Below are positions 35,381 through 44,530 of a stretch of 64,000 nt of DNA, one piece after another. The position numbers were made by a program, and so were the translations under genes. Source of the DNA: an uncultured Coriobacteriaceae bacterium (GTDB lineage: Bacteria; Actinomycetota; Coriobacteriia; Coriobacteriales; UMGS124); NCBI GenBank assembly GCA_900539345.1, contig UQBS01000004.1, forward strand, positions 1 through 64,000, written 5' to 3'. Below the pieces are notes generated by a model. It ran no database searches, was not told where the DNA came from, and saw only the letters and a list, made by a program, of their open reading frames with translations. The first letter of the stretch is position 1; each line of letters starts with the position of its first letter.

Positions 35381-35974
35381 ATGAACATCACCGTTACCGG
35401 TCGTGGCGTCGAAGTCACCGCTGCCATGCGTTCTTACGTCGAGGAAAAGCTCCAGGCTGCCACCAACGTGCTTGATATGCCTATGGAAGCCGAGACCGTG
35501 CTGCGCGTCGAGCACAACCCGTCCAACCCGGTTCCCCAGGTCGTTGAGGTCACCGTGCGTGTGAAGGGCGCCGTCGTGCGTGTCAGCGAGGCCGCTGTGG
35601 ACATGTACGCCGCCATCGACCTTGCGGCCGACCGCGTTTCCCGCCAGCTGCGCAAGTACAAGACGCGCGTCGTCGACCGTCGTCAGCGTGGCGCTGCTCC
35701 TGCGCCTGCCAGCGAGGTTGACCTTGCCGATCTCATCGAGCAGCCTGCCGAGCCCGCTGCCGAGGAGGACTCCGAGGAGATCCTGCGCGAGAAGCTCATC
35801 GAGTTCACCGAGCTCTCCGTTGACCAGGCCCTGCTCCAGACCGATCTGCTCGGCCACGACTTCTTCGTGTTCACCAACAAGGACACGGGCGACGTCAACG
35901 TCATCTACCGTCGCAAGGACGGCGGCTTCGGTATTCTGAAGCCGATTGCCCCCGCGCCCGCGATGGCTCAGTAA
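35381..35974 (+). CDS. hpf: Ribosome hibernation promoting factor, long form
   Basis: A 197-residue protein. Residues 1-105 are the S30AE/YfiA domain (MNITVTGRGVEVTAAMRSYVEEKL, DMYAAIDLAADRVSRQLRKYK). After an acidic linker, residues about 140-190 are the dimerisation domain (KLIEFTELSVDQALLQTDLLGHDFFVF) that makes 100S ribosomes in Gram-positives. AGGAGCGAG precedes the ATG. A TATGCT hexamer at 35340-35345 may be its -10. Confidence 0.95.
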   Translation: MNITVTGRGVEVTAAMRSYVEEKLQAATNVLDMPMEAETVLRVEHNPSNPVPQVVEVTVRVKGAVVRVSEAAVDMYAAIDLAADRVSRQLRKYKTRVVDRRQRGAAPAPASEVDLADLIEQPAEPAAEEDSEEILREKLIEFTELSVDQALLQTDLLGHDFFVFTNKDTGDVNVIYRRKDGGFGILKPIAPAPAMAQ

Positions 35975-35996
35975 CAGGCAAGTCAATCGAGTTTCG

Positions 35997-36031
35997 GGCG
36001 GGGCGGCCTGCGTGGTCGCCCCGCCTTGTTT
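35997..36031 (+). terminator. Hairpin/terminator after hpf
   Basis: GGCGGGGCG (35997-36005) pairs with CGCCCCGCC (36017-36025), followed by TTGTTT. The T tract is imperfect, so read-through into degV is possible. Confidence 0.65.
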
Positions 36032-36046
36032 CATGAAAGGTGCCCT

Positions 36047-36985
36047 ATGGCAGCTGTGTCGCACTTCAAGACGTTCTCGACCCATCCCGCCTGTCGCATC
36101 ATCCTCGACTCCACCTCCGCTGTCACCGATGGGCTTGCCGAGCGTATGGGCGTCGATGTGGTGGAGTTCCCCTTTGTCATGGCTGACGGCCAGCATTGGG
36201 ATGACCAGTACAAGTCGATAGGAGCCAAGGAGTTCTACGATAGGATGCGCGCCGGCGAGCGCGTCTTGACGAGCGCCGTCCCTACGGGCGAGTTCGTGGA
36301 AATCTTCCGCGTCTGCGCCGAAGACGGCGTTCCCACGATGTACCTTTCGCTTACCGGAGGCCTTTCGAGCTCGGTGAACGACGCTCGCCAGGCCGCGTCC
36401 CTTTTGAAGGACGAGCATCCGGATTTCGACCTTGCGGTCATCGACTCCTGCGCTCCTTCCCTCACGGCGGCCCTTCTGTGCCAAGCGGCATGCAAGCTAC
36501 GCGACGAGGGCAAGACGATGCGTGAGATCGTCGAGTGGGTTGAGGCCAACAAGCACCGCATCCACGGCTACTTCACCCTCGAGTCGCTCGATTGGCTCGT
36601 CGCCGGCGGCCGCGTGCCCAAGGCGGCCGCGTCCATCTCCGCCGTGCTCGACATGAAGGCCGACCTTACCTATGACCTCGACGGATCGCTTACGCTGACG
36701 GGCGTGTCGCGCGGCCGCAAAAAGGCTCTCAAGGGCCTCGTGAAGAAGTTCAAGGAGTTCTATCGCGGTGACGCCGAGCACATGATTGGCATCGTCGACG
36801 CCGACGATGCCGAGGCAGCCGACGAGGTGGAGGAGATGGTGCGCGCCGAGCTGGGCGATGCCTGCCCCTCCATACAGCGCTTCACGCTCGATCCCACTAT
36901 CGGTGGCCACGTCGGTCCCGGAATGGTGGCCTTGGCCTTTTGGGGCACCGACCGTGCGCAGGACGCGCGGGCTTCCAAGCGATAA
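36047..36985 (+). CDS. DegV family fatty-acid-binding protein
   Basis: A 312-residue DegV protein (CRIILDSTSAVTDGLAERMG, TSAVPTGEF, LTGGLSSSVNDARQAA, GYFTLESLDWLVAGGRVPKAAA, GGHVGPGMVALAFWG). The family binds a fatty acid and feeds host or exogenous acids to the FakA kinase in Firmicutes. No fakA-like gene is next to it. The ATG after GAAAGG is preferred over the upstream TTG. Confidence 0.92.
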   Translation: MAAVSHFKTFSTHPACRIILDSTSAVTDGLAERMGVDVVEFPFVMADGQHWDDQYKSIGAKEFYDRMRAGERVLTSAVPTGEFVEIFRVCAEDGVPTMYLSLTGGLSSSVNDARQAASLLKDEHPDFDLAVIDSCAPSLTAALLCQAACKLRDEGKTMREIVEWVEANKHRIHGYFTLESLDWLVAGGRVPKAAASISAVLDMKADLTYDLDGSLTLTGVSRGRKKALKGLVKKFKEFYRGDAEHMIGIVDADDAEAADEVEEMVRAELGDACPSIQRFTLDPTIGGHVGPGMVALAFWGTDRAQDARASKR

Positions 36986-37039
36986 CACACGTTGTTTCGA
37001 CGGGGCGCCTGCGGGCGCCTCGACTGTGAAAGGACATCC

Positions 37040-38152
37040 ATGACCTCAAAGCGCACGATAGCTTTCATCGGCTGCGGCACGATGGGGGCCGCTATGGCGG
37101 GCCACCTCATCGACGCCGGCCATGAGCTGCGCGTATTCAATCGCACTCCCGAAAAGTGCGCCCCCCTCGTTGCCCGTGGGGCCCAGCTTGCTCCCGACGT
37201 CGCCTCCGCCGTGCGTGATGCCGACGTCGTCATCACCATGGTGGGCACCCCTGTCGACGTTGAGGACCTCTACCTGAGTCACGACGGCATTCTCGAGGTC
37301 AGCGCGCCCGGCTCCTACCTCATCGACATGACCACGTCCTCCCCGCAGCTTGCGCGCGACATCTCGGAGGTCGCCGAGCTCTCCGGCAAACATGCCTTCG
37401 ACGCCCCCGTCACGGGCGGCCCCCAGGGTGCGGCGGCGGGTACGCTCACCATCTTCTGCGGCACCGACGCCGAGACGCTCGCCGGTGTGCGCGACGTGCT
37501 TGCCTGCATGGGCTCGAAGATCGTGTGCTTCGGCGCGGCCGGCAAGGGCCAGCTTGCCAAGCTCGCCAACCAGACGGCGCTCGCCGGCGCGATGGTGGGC
37601 TTCGCCGAGGGCCTTGCCTTCGCCAAGCAGGCGGGCCTTGATCTTGCCCAGACGTTTGATGCCCTCGCCGGCGGCATGGCCGACTCCAAGGCACTTTCGA
37701 CCTTTGGGCCCAAGGTGCTCGCGGGCGACTACGCGCCTGGCTTCACGGTCGACCACTACGTGAAGGACATCGACCTTATCGAGCAGGCAGCCGAGTCCAT
37801 GGAGCTCACGCTTCCCGGTGTCGACACGGCGCGCGACCTCTATGGCGTGCTTTCTGCGATTGGCGCAGGCAAGCTCGGCACCCAGGCTGTTGCCCTCATG
37901 TATGAGGATGAGCAGACCTGCGCCAGCCATGGCCTGGATTGGTCGGCCCTGGGTACCTCTGATTTTGACGAGGACGAAGAGCATGGCCATACGGGTAGCG
38001 ATACCTGCGGTTGCGACCATGACCACAATCACGGCGACGCCAGCAGCCATAACCATGACGTCGATGATGACGACGAGGATTTTGAAGACTTTGATTTTGC
38101 CCAGGCCTATGGCCTGGAGAGTTTCTACGACCCGTCCGGGTCTCGAGAGTAA
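37040..38152 (+). CDS. 3-hydroxyisobutyrate-dehydrogenase-like reductase with His/Asp/Cys-rich tail
   Basis: A 370-residue protein. Residues 1-290 are a beta-hydroxyacid dehydrogenase: GCGTMGAAMAGHLIDAGH (NAD(P) site), DAPVTGGPQGAAAGTL, GKGQLAKLANQ (catalytic Lys region). Family members act on hydroxyisobutyrate, tartronate semialdehyde or related acids; the substrate is not evident. Residues about 305-370 are an unusual extension, DFDEDEEHGH…CGCDHDHNHGD…HNHDVDDDDED, rich in His, Cys and Asp and suited to bind divalent metal. The next gene starts 17 nt later. AAAGGA precedes the ATG. Confidence 0.85.
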   Translation: MTSKRTIAFIGCGTMGAAMAGHLIDAGHELRVFNRTPEKCAPLVARGAQLAPDVASAVRDADVVITMVGTPVDVEDLYLSHDGILEVSAPGSYLIDMTTSSPQLARDISEVAELSGKHAFDAPVTGGPQGAAAGTLTIFCGTDAETLAGVRDVLACMGSKIVCFGAAGKGQLAKLANQTALAGAMVGFAEGLAFAKQAGLDLAQTFDALAGGMADSKALSTFGPKVLAGDYAPGFTVDHYVKDIDLIEQAAESMELTLPGVDTARDLYGVLSAIGAGKLGTQAVALMYEDEQTCASHGLDWSALGTSDFDEDEEHGHTGSDTCGCDHDHNHGDASSHNHDVDDDDEDFEDFDFAQAYGLESFYDPSGSRE

Positions 38153-38169
38153 GGAAGGACCCTACGCTT

Positions 38170-40539
38170 ATGGGCACCGACATCGACAACACCGCCGCCG
38201 AGCTTGAGTTTGCGGCACTGTGCCCCGCAGGCTTCGAGGAGCCGCTCGCCCAGGAGCTCCATGGGCTGGGCGCGCACCGCATCAGGCCCTTGCGTGGCAG
38301 CGTCTCGTTCTACGGCGATCTTGCCTGCGCGTATCGGGTGTGCCTGTGGGCGCGCCTGGCAAGCCGCGTCACGCTCGTCTTGGGGCGCTACCCCGTGGCG
38401 AGCATCGACGAGCTGTACGAGGCCGCAAAGGCGTTCCCGTGGGAGCGCCACGTCGGCGAGAACGCCACCATCGCCGTTGAGGCGCACGGCGGCAACGACG
38501 GCGTGCGCGACATGCGCTTTGCGACCCTGCGCGTGAAGGACGCCATCTGCGACCGTCTGCGCGAGCTGCGCGGCAGCCGTCCCTTCGTTGACGTCGACCG
38601 TCCCGACGTGCGCATCGTGGCCACGGTGCGTGCCAACAAGACGCTCTTCTCGCTCGACCTGGGCGGCGGCTCGCTCATCGACCACGGGTATCGCGTGCCT
38701 TCCCGCGGCCGCGTCGCCTCTGGCCGTGCGGGTTTCGTGCGCGAGGACATGGCCGACCTGCTGCTCAACCTGGCAGATTGGACCAAGGTCTGCCGCCGCA
38801 ACAACCGCGCCCATCTCGTTGACCCGCTCGGCACCTCGCCCGCGCTCGACGTCGAGGCCGCATGCATCGCTGCCGACCGCGCTCCGCGCCTGGTAAAGCG
38901 CTACTGGGGCTTTACTGGCTGGCTCGGTCATGACGCCCAGGCATGGGACGAGATTCTGCGCGACGCTCAGGCCCGCTTTGAGGCGGGGTGCGCGTGCGGT
39001 GTGCGCGTGAGCGTTGCCTGCACCGACCCCGCGGCACGCGTGGAGCTCGCCGACATGGCCAAGCGCGCCGGCGTCGACGGCCTGCTCGACGTTCAGGCCT
39101 GTGGTCCCGCCGTGCTCGACCTGGGGGAGGAGCGCCTGAGTGATCCCGTCGTGGTGTGCGCCCTGCCCGACGAAGGCATCGTGGGCCTCATGGGCGACCT
39201 GCCTGCCCGTCTGGCGGCCATGGCGGCCCTCACCCGTGGCGAGCAGCTGGCCGAGGCGCCCCTTGCGGCCCTCGTCACCACCGACATTCTCCAGCGCACG
39301 CTCTCCATCGAGCCCGAGGTTGTGTGCAACGTCATCAACGGCAAGGATGACGCTTCCATCCTCGTCTTCCCCAGTGCCGCCCAGGCTGCCCGCGCCATGG
39401 TGCAGAAGGCCGCGGCCGGCGTCGACGCCAAGGACGAGGACGCTTCCCAGTCTGAGGGCGAGGCCCTCGAGGGTTCTCGTGCCGCCCAGGCCGCCCCTGC
39501 CCCGCAGCTCTTCCATACCATCGACCTTCCCGGTGACGCCGGGCAGATCGACGTGCTCGTACCCGCTTCCGACCAGTTTGCGGCGCGCCTGCACAAGGCC
39601 GCCAAGGCTGCAGGCAAGTGGGCCCGCAGGGAGAACATCAGCTGTTACCGCATTTACGACGCCGACCTGCCCGATTACGCGGTGAGCATCGACCTCTACC
39701 AGGGAAGTGACATCACGCCTGGTCGTTGGGTTGTCATGAGCGAGTACGCTGCTCCTCGCGGCATCGACCAGAACCTGGCCCAGCGCCGTCTGGCCGACGC
39801 GCTCGCCATTACGCCGCGCGTACTCGGCGTTGACCCCGAGAACGTCTTCCTCAAGGTGCGCCGTCATTCCAAGGGTGGCTCGCAGTACTCCGAGCGCGTC
39901 CGTCAGGGCCGCACGGCCCTTGTCGAGGAGGGCGGCCTGCTCTTTGAGGTCAACTTCTCCGACTACCTCGACACCGGTCTCTTCCTCGACCACCGCATCG
40001 TGCGCTCGATGATTGCCGAGCGCGCGAGCCGCGTGCGTTTCCTCAACCTGTTTGCCTACACCGGCGCTGCCAGCTGTTATGCGGCTGCGGGTGACGCATA
40101 CCAGACCACCACGGTGGACATGAGCAAGACGTATCTGGCGTGGGCGCAGCGCAACATGGAGCAGAACGGCTTCTCCGGCCCCATGCACGAGTACGTGCAG
40201 GCCGACGTCATGCCGTGGATCTCGCAGCAGCGCCGCACCGGCAACCGCTGGGACCTCATCTACATCGACCCGCCGACGTTCTCCAACTCCGCGCGCATGC
40301 ACAAGCGCGGCTTTGACGTGCAGGTCGACCACTCCGAGCTCATCATCGGTGCATCGCGCCTTCTCACACGCACCGGCTCGATCATCTTCTCGTGCAACCT
40401 GCGCGGTTTTGAGCCCGACCTTGAGAAGCTCGACAAGGCCGGTATCGAGCTCGAGGACGTGACCGCCTCCACCATTCCGCGCGACTTCGAGCGCAACGCC
40501 CGCATCCATCACTGCTATCTGGCTCGTCGCGTTCGCTAA
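38170..40539 (+). CDS. rlmKL: RlmKL-type 23S rRNA methyltransferase with degenerate RlmL half
   Basis: A 789-residue protein with the RlmL (THUMP plus methyltransferase) and RlmK halves. The RlmK half is intact: FLNLFAYTGAASCYAA (about 624) and IDPPTFSNS (about 699). In the RlmL half the SAM motif, usually DPMCGSGTLxIEAA, reads DPLGTSPALDVEAA (218-231), and the catalytic NPPYGER region reads CALPDEGIV (about 331). So m2G2445 activity is probably lost, while m7G2069 activity may remain. The THUMP-like head and RNA-binding frame are kept. An Ala/Glu linker near 415-445 is extra. The 3' end is followed by a strong terminator. Confidence 0.85.
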   Translation: MGTDIDNTAAELEFAALCPAGFEEPLAQELHGLGAHRIRPLRGSVSFYGDLACAYRVCLWARLASRVTLVLGRYPVASIDELYEAAKAFPWERHVGENATIAVEAHGGNDGVRDMRFATLRVKDAICDRLRELRGSRPFVDVDRPDVRIVATVRANKTLFSLDLGGGSLIDHGYRVPSRGRVASGRAGFVREDMADLLLNLADWTKVCRRNNRAHLVDPLGTSPALDVEAACIAADRAPRLVKRYWGFTGWLGHDAQAWDEILRDAQARFEAGCACGVRVSVACTDPAARVELADMAKRAGVDGLLDVQACGPAVLDLGEERLSDPVVVCALPDEGIVGLMGDLPARLAAMAALTRGEQLAEAPLAALVTTDILQRTLSIEPEVVCNVINGKDDASILVFPSAAQAARAMVQKAAAGVDAKDEDASQSEGEALEGSRAAQAAPAPQLFHTIDLPGDAGQIDVLVPASDQFAARLHKAAKAAGKWARRENISCYRIYDADLPDYAVSIDLYQGSDITPGRWVVMSEYAAPRGIDQNLAQRRLADALAITPRVLGVDPENVFLKVRRHSKGGSQYSERVRQGRTALVEEGGLLFEVNFSDYLDTGLFLDHRIVRSMIAERASRVRFLNLFAYTGAASCYAAAGDAYQTTTVDMSKTYLAWAQRNMEQNGFSGPMHEYVQADVMPWISQQRRTGNRWDLIYIDPPTFSNSARMHKRGFDVQVDHSELIIGASRLLTRTGSIIFSCNLRGFEPDLEKLDKAGIELEDVTASTIPRDFERNARIHHCYLARRVR

Positions 40540-40547
40540 GTTTGTAT

Positions 40548-40607
40548 CCTCGCCGCTGGCCGTTTGTTTGGTTTTTGAGACAAGGGCCAGCGGCGAGGTG
40601 CCTTTTT
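40548..40607 (+). terminator. Strong terminator after rlmKL
   Basis: A 14-bp perfect stem (40548-40561 with 40585-40598), a 23-nt T-rich loop, then GCCTTTTT. Confidence 0.9.
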
Positions 40608-40665
40608 CCTGCCCTTTTGACTAAAATGGGAGGTCTACATCAACCAAGTCAATCAGGGGGCAGCT

Positions 40666-41235
40666 ATGAGCGACATGTCAGCCGAAGAGCAGGTAATGCA
40701 GTTGTGGCAGCAGGCCCTTTCTGGCCGCAGCCGTAAGGAGCGTCAGATTGCCGCCCACGCCTTTGCCGTGGCAAGCGTTTCCGTTCCCGAAAAGGTTGCC
40801 GCCTATGCTGACGTTCTCGTGAGCGCCGTCGGGCGCCCCGAGGCCCAGACGCGCTGGGAGTCGCTTGACGCGCTTGCCCACATCGCGCCCTATGCGCCCG
40901 AGGCTGTCGCCGAGGCATTTACGAGTGCCGAAGACTGCCTGTTTGAGGAAGAGTCGGGCCTCGTGCGCCTCAATGCGTTCCTCTATTTTGTGAGCCTGGG
41001 CATGTGCGGCCCGGAGTGGTCGAGCAAGGCATGGCCGCTCATGGACGAGGCCATCCAGTGCATGCATGGCGACGAGGAGTATCCTGAGATGCTTCAGGCG
41101 CTCGTTGAGTTTGTCCAGGTCGACATCGACCCTGCGGTGCGTCAGGCAATTATCGACCGTCTCGCTTTTGATGCCCAGAGCGGAAAGGGCGAGGCCTCTA
41201 TGCTTGCCCGCAAGGTGATTCAGGCGGCATGCTAG
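40666..41235 (+). CDS. HEAT-repeat-like protein of unknown function
   Basis: A 189-residue, mostly helical protein. I do not recognise a named family. Helix pairs such as RWESLDALAHIAPYAPEAVAEAF and LVRLNAFLYFVSLG, AVRQAIIDRLAF repeat about every 35-40 residues, which suggests a small HEAT/ARM solenoid used for protein contacts. No catalytic motif, signal peptide or membrane helix is visible. Its last 38 bases overlap the end of larC on the other strand. A TAAAAT hexamer at 40622-40627 could be its -10. Confidence 0.6.
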   Translation: MSDMSAEEQVMQLWQQALSGRSRKERQIAAHAFAVASVSVPEKVAAYADVLVSAVGRPEAQTRWESLDALAHIAPYAPEAVAEAFTSAEDCLFEEESGLVRLNAFLYFVSLGMCGPEWSSKAWPLMDEAIQCMHGDEEYPEMLQALVEFVQVDIDPAVRQAIIDRLAFDAQSGKGEASMLARKVIQAAC

Positions 41236-42574
41236 CAAGCGCGATGCGCAGAACTTCCTGGTAACCCTTGCCGCTTGCGTGCGCAAGGGCTGCAAGGCTG
41301 TCGTGCTCGGGCATCGTGCGCACCTGCCCGCCGGGAAGCTCCACCGTCTTGGCTTCTACTGTGCCAAGCGGGGTCGCCACCTTGCTGGACCTGCGTACAA
41401 GCACCGTGCGCTCCATGCGCTGACGCCTCACGCCGATGGTGGTCGTGTTCAAGAAGAGAATATTCTCGCAGCACTCACGCCGCCCCTCGTCGCAGATGAC
41501 TTGAATCTGCCACGCGGGGCGGTTTTTCTTTGTGAAGACGGGGACGAAGTGAGCCTCCTTTGCGCCCGCTGCGAGCAGCGCTTCCATGCAATAGCCGAGC
41601 GCTTCGCCCGTGCAGTCGTCCACGTCGCACTCGAGCTTCCAGATCTCGCGAGGCGTGGTGTCGTCTTGCGCGTCGTTGTGCTGCGGTGCATCCGTTTCAA
41701 TGAGGTGCGCGCGTAGGATGCCGCTTGTTCCCTTGTTGTCGCGCTTGCCGGCCCCCACGCCGGTCGCGATGATGCGAAAAGTGGCGGGCAGCTTGTCCTG
41801 TGTGCGCGTTGCAGCCATGATGGCTGCACCTGTGGGCGTGACGAGTTCGCCCTGGACAGGCAGTACATGCAGGGCGATGCCGTGCTGAGCCACCGTGGCG
41901 CATACGGCAGGCACGGGCACGGGTAGTATGCCATGCGCGCAGCGCACGGTTCCGCTTCCCTCGCAAAGAAAGGGGACCACGACCTCGTCGATGTCGAGCG
42001 CGTCGAGACACACGGCCGCCGATACTATGTCGACGATGGAGTCGACGGCACCCACCTCGTGGAAGTGGACCATTTCCGGCGTAGTGCCGTGCGCCTGCGC
42101 CTCCGCCTGGGCCAGGACCTCGAATACGCGCTGGGCCGTGTATCTTGCGCGTTGGGTCAACGTGCCGGCGTCGATGATGGCAAGAACATCGGCCAGACTG
42201 CGATGCTCATGGTGGTGGTGCGCGCCCTCGTGGGAATGCTCACCCTCATGCGCATGGGAGTGATCGTGGTCGTGCCCGGAATCATCGGCCTGCTCATGCG
42301 CATGGCCGCACGTGGCGTCACCTTCAAGATGGCCGTAGAGCCACGCCATGTCATGGTCATGGTTTTCCAGCTCAGCCTGAAGCTGCACGTCGAAGTCGCG
42401 GGCGCGCACACCGTTCTTCGCCACCTCGCTCACGACGACCTCGTACCCCGTGAGCGGCAGACTTGCGAGCGTCTTGCGCAGGCGCTGCTCATCGGCCCCC
42501 AAATCGAGCAGGGATGCGACGACCATGTCGCCGCTGATGCCCGACGCGCATTCGAGATAGAGGGTCTTTCCCAT
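41198..42574 (-). CDS. larC: Nickel insertion protein LarC (single ORF)
   Basis: A 458-residue LarC. It begins MGKTLYLECASGISGDM with AAAGGA upstream; the longer upstream frame has no similarity. Residues 72-124 hold more than fifteen histidines (HDHDHSHAHE, HHHHEH), a nickel-storage-like stretch inserted in the LarC1 part. FHEVGAVDSIVDI and the C-terminal CDVDDCTGEALG mark the two halves. LarC inserts nickel into pyridinium-bisthiocarboxylate mononucleotide using CTP, making the NPN cofactor. In Lactobacillus larC needs a frameshift; here it is continuous. larB is 35 nt upstream; larE and larA are not seen. Confidence 0.94.
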   Translation of the reverse strand: MGKTLYLECASGISGDMVVASLLDLGADEQRLRKTLASLPLTGYEVVVSEVAKNGVRARDFDVQLQAELENHDHDMAWLYGHLEGDATCGHAHEQADDSGHDHDHSHAHEGEHSHEGAHHHHEHRSLADVLAIIDAGTLTQRARYTAQRVFEVLAQAEAQAHGTTPEMVHFHEVGAVDSIVDIVSAAVCLDALDIDEVVVPFLCEGSGTVRCAHGILPVPVPAVCATVAQHGIALHVLPVQGELVTPTGAAIMAATRTQDKLPATFRIIATGVGAGKRDNKGTSGILRAHLIETDAPQHNDAQDDTTPREIWKLECDVDDCTGEALGYCMEALLAAGAKEAHFVPVFTKKNRPAWQIQVICDEGRRECCENILFLNTTTIGVRRQRMERTVLVRRSSKVATPLGTVEAKTVELPGGQVRTMPEHDSLAALAHASGKGYQEVLRIALASMPPESPCGQA

Positions 42575-42609
42575 GAGATGGTCCTTTCCGGCGGCGGAAT
42601 GACGTGCCG

Positions 42610-43386
42610 CTAGCGGCGGTGGTTGATGAGGCTCGCCTGGTAGCCGGCCCCAAAGCCGTTGTCGATGTTGACGACGCTCACGCCGCTGGCACAGCTGTTG
42701 AGCATGGCCAGCAGGGCGGTGACTCCGCCAAAGCTCGCCCCGTAACCCACGCTTGTGGGCACGGCGATGACGGGGCAGCTCGCCAGGCCTGCGACGACGC
42801 TGGGAAGCGCCCCCTCCATGCCGGCGACGGCGACGATGACACTTGCGTCTGCGATGTCGTCGGCATGGCGAAGGAGGCGATGGATGCCGGCCACGCCTAC
42901 GTCCCAGGCGCGCACGACGCGGTTGCCGAGCATCTCGGCGGTAAGGGCTGCCTCCTCGGCCACGGGAAGGTCGCTCGTACCTGCGCATACGACGAGAACC
43001 GTCCCCTCGCTATCCGCTGCGGGCTTATCGCCTACGATGCCCATACGAGCCTGCTCATGATAGGCGAGAGTAATGTCTGATTGTGTATCGTTTTCTAAGA
43101 GAGACTGGACTTCGGCGGCTTTTTCCTGGTCAAGGCGCGTCACCATGACGCGGGCCTGACCGGATTGCACGAGGGCGCCCACGATGCCGGCAATTTGCTC
43201 GGCGGTCTTCCCTGCGCCGTACACGACTTCCGACACACCCTGGCGTGCGCCGCGCTGTAGGTCGAGGGTCGCGTACTCGAGTTCGGCCACGTCGGCTGTG
43301 CCGATGCGCCGCGCCGCCTCTTCGGCCGGCACACGACCTTGTGAAACCTCATCCAAAAGCGCGAGCAGCTCGCTTCTCTCCATCAT
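42610..43386 (-). CDS. larB: Pyridinium-3,5-biscarboxylic acid mononucleotide synthase LarB
   Basis: A 258-residue LarB with the PurE-like C-terminal domain (VPTSVGYGASFGGVTALLAMLNS, VSVVNIDNGFGAGY) and N-terminal EVVYGAGKTAEQI. It carboxylates and hydrolyses nicotinic acid adenine dinucleotide, the first step to the nickel-pincer cofactor. Two adjacent ATGs follow GGGAG; the second (43383) is better spaced. It precedes larC. Confidence 0.94.
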   Translation of the reverse strand: MMERSELLALLDEVSQGRVPAEEAARRIGTADVAELEYATLDLQRGARQGVSEVVYGAGKTAEQIAGIVGALVQSGQARVMVTRLDQEKAAEVQSLLENDTQSDITLAYHEQARMGIVGDKPAADSEGTVLVVCAGTSDLPVAEEAALTAEMLGNRVVRAWDVGVAGIHRLLRHADDIADASVIVAVAGMEGALPSVVAGLASCPVIAVPTSVGYGASFGGVTALLAMLNSCASGVSVVNIDNGFGAGYQASLINHRR

Positions 43387-43569
43387 GTCTCCCTTCGCAT
43401 GTGCGAAAAGACTCTACCATTTGAGGGCAATTTCGCCTTCCAAGACATCTATCTTTAGCGATTTGCACAAGCATGCTGCACCAAGGTGGACTACACTGCT
43501 CACACCCATGCGGGAAGCGCCCGCGGGGCTGTTTTGCCCATTGCCTATGTCACACGAAAGGTCGCTCAA

Positions 43570-44505
43570 ATGGCTGAGACTCCTATCGTTTATTCCACTG
43601 AAGGCGCTGCCGGCAAGCCGGTCGTCGTCGTCCACGGCGGTGCCGGCCGTCGCCGTCATCCCTTCCCGCCTGAGCGCGAGCAGCAGGCCTCCCAAGACAT
43701 CAAGCGCGCCCTCGACGCCGCCATGGCGGTGCTCGACGCAGGCGGCAGCGCCCTCGATGCCGTTGTTGCCGGCGTGCATGTGATGGAGGACGCCCCTGAG
43801 TTCAACGCGGGCCGCGGCGCAGCCCTCACGAGCGAGGGCAGGGCGGAGATGGACAGCTGCGTCATGACCGGTGACGGTCGCTGCGGCGCTGTTGCGGGTG
43901 CCGATTGTGTGCGCAACCCCATTGACGCTGCCCGTGCCGTCATGGAGAAGACTCCGCACGTCCTCATGGTGGAGCCTACCGAGGCCCAGTGCGAGGCCTG
44001 GGGCGTCGAGACTGCCCCGCAGTCGTATTTCATCCTGCCTGAGCGTGAGAGGCAGCTCGCCGAACTCCAGACCTTGCCTGACGGCGGTTGGGACAAGCCC
44101 GGCCACGGCACCATTGGCGTCGTCGCACGTGACGCCGCAGGCAACATCGCGGCAGGTACCTCCACGGGCGGCGTAACCAACCAGCAGCCGGGCCGTGTGG
44201 GCGACTCTCCCATTGCCGGCGCAGGCACCTATGCCAACCAGCAGACGCTGGCCGTTTCATGCACGGGCACGGGCGAGCGCTTCATCCAGGAAAGCGCTGG
44301 CTACCAGCTGCATGCCCGCGTGCTGTGGGCGGGTCAGACGCCTAGCGACGCTGCGAAGGCCGTGCTTGAGGCCGTGGAAGATCGCGGCGGCGACGGTGGC
44401 CTCATCTGCATCCCCGTTGAGGGCGAGGCCGTTGTCGCTCACAACGCCTGCGCTCAGATGGACTGGGGTTATGCATTCGGCGACGTTCGAGTGACCCATA
44501 ACTAG
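43570..44505 (+). CDS. iaaA: Plant-type L-asparaginase / isoaspartyl peptidase
   Basis: A 311-residue Ntn hydrolase. VVVHGGAGRRR and NAGRGAALTSEG lie in the alpha part; Gly180-Thr181 in GHGTIGVVARD is the expected self-cleavage site, with Thr181 the nucleophile. GTSTGGVTNQQPGRVGDSPI follows. It hydrolyses beta-aspartyl dipeptides and asparagine. AAAGG lies upstream. It is divergent from larB and ends at a terminator. Confidence 0.93.
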   Translation: MAETPIVYSTEGAAGKPVVVVHGGAGRRRHPFPPEREQQASQDIKRALDAAMAVLDAGGSALDAVVAGVHVMEDAPEFNAGRGAALTSEGRAEMDSCVMTGDGRCGAVAGADCVRNPIDAARAVMEKTPHVLMVEPTEAQCEAWGVETAPQSYFILPERERQLAELQTLPDGGWDKPGHGTIGVVARDAAGNIAAGTSTGGVTNQQPGRVGDSPIAGAGTYANQQTLAVSCTGTGERFIQESAGYQLHARVLWAGQTPSDAAKAVLEAVEDRGGDGGLICIPVEGEAVVAHNACAQMDWGYAFGDVRVTHN

Positions 44506-44530
44506 GTCTTTTCGCATAGCGTGTATACAA

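Noticed and set aside
41198..42988. larC extended upstream to 42988
   Set aside because: The extra 138 codons overlap larB out of frame and are Arg-rich without similarity; AAAGGA and MGKTLYLECASG fix the start at 42574.
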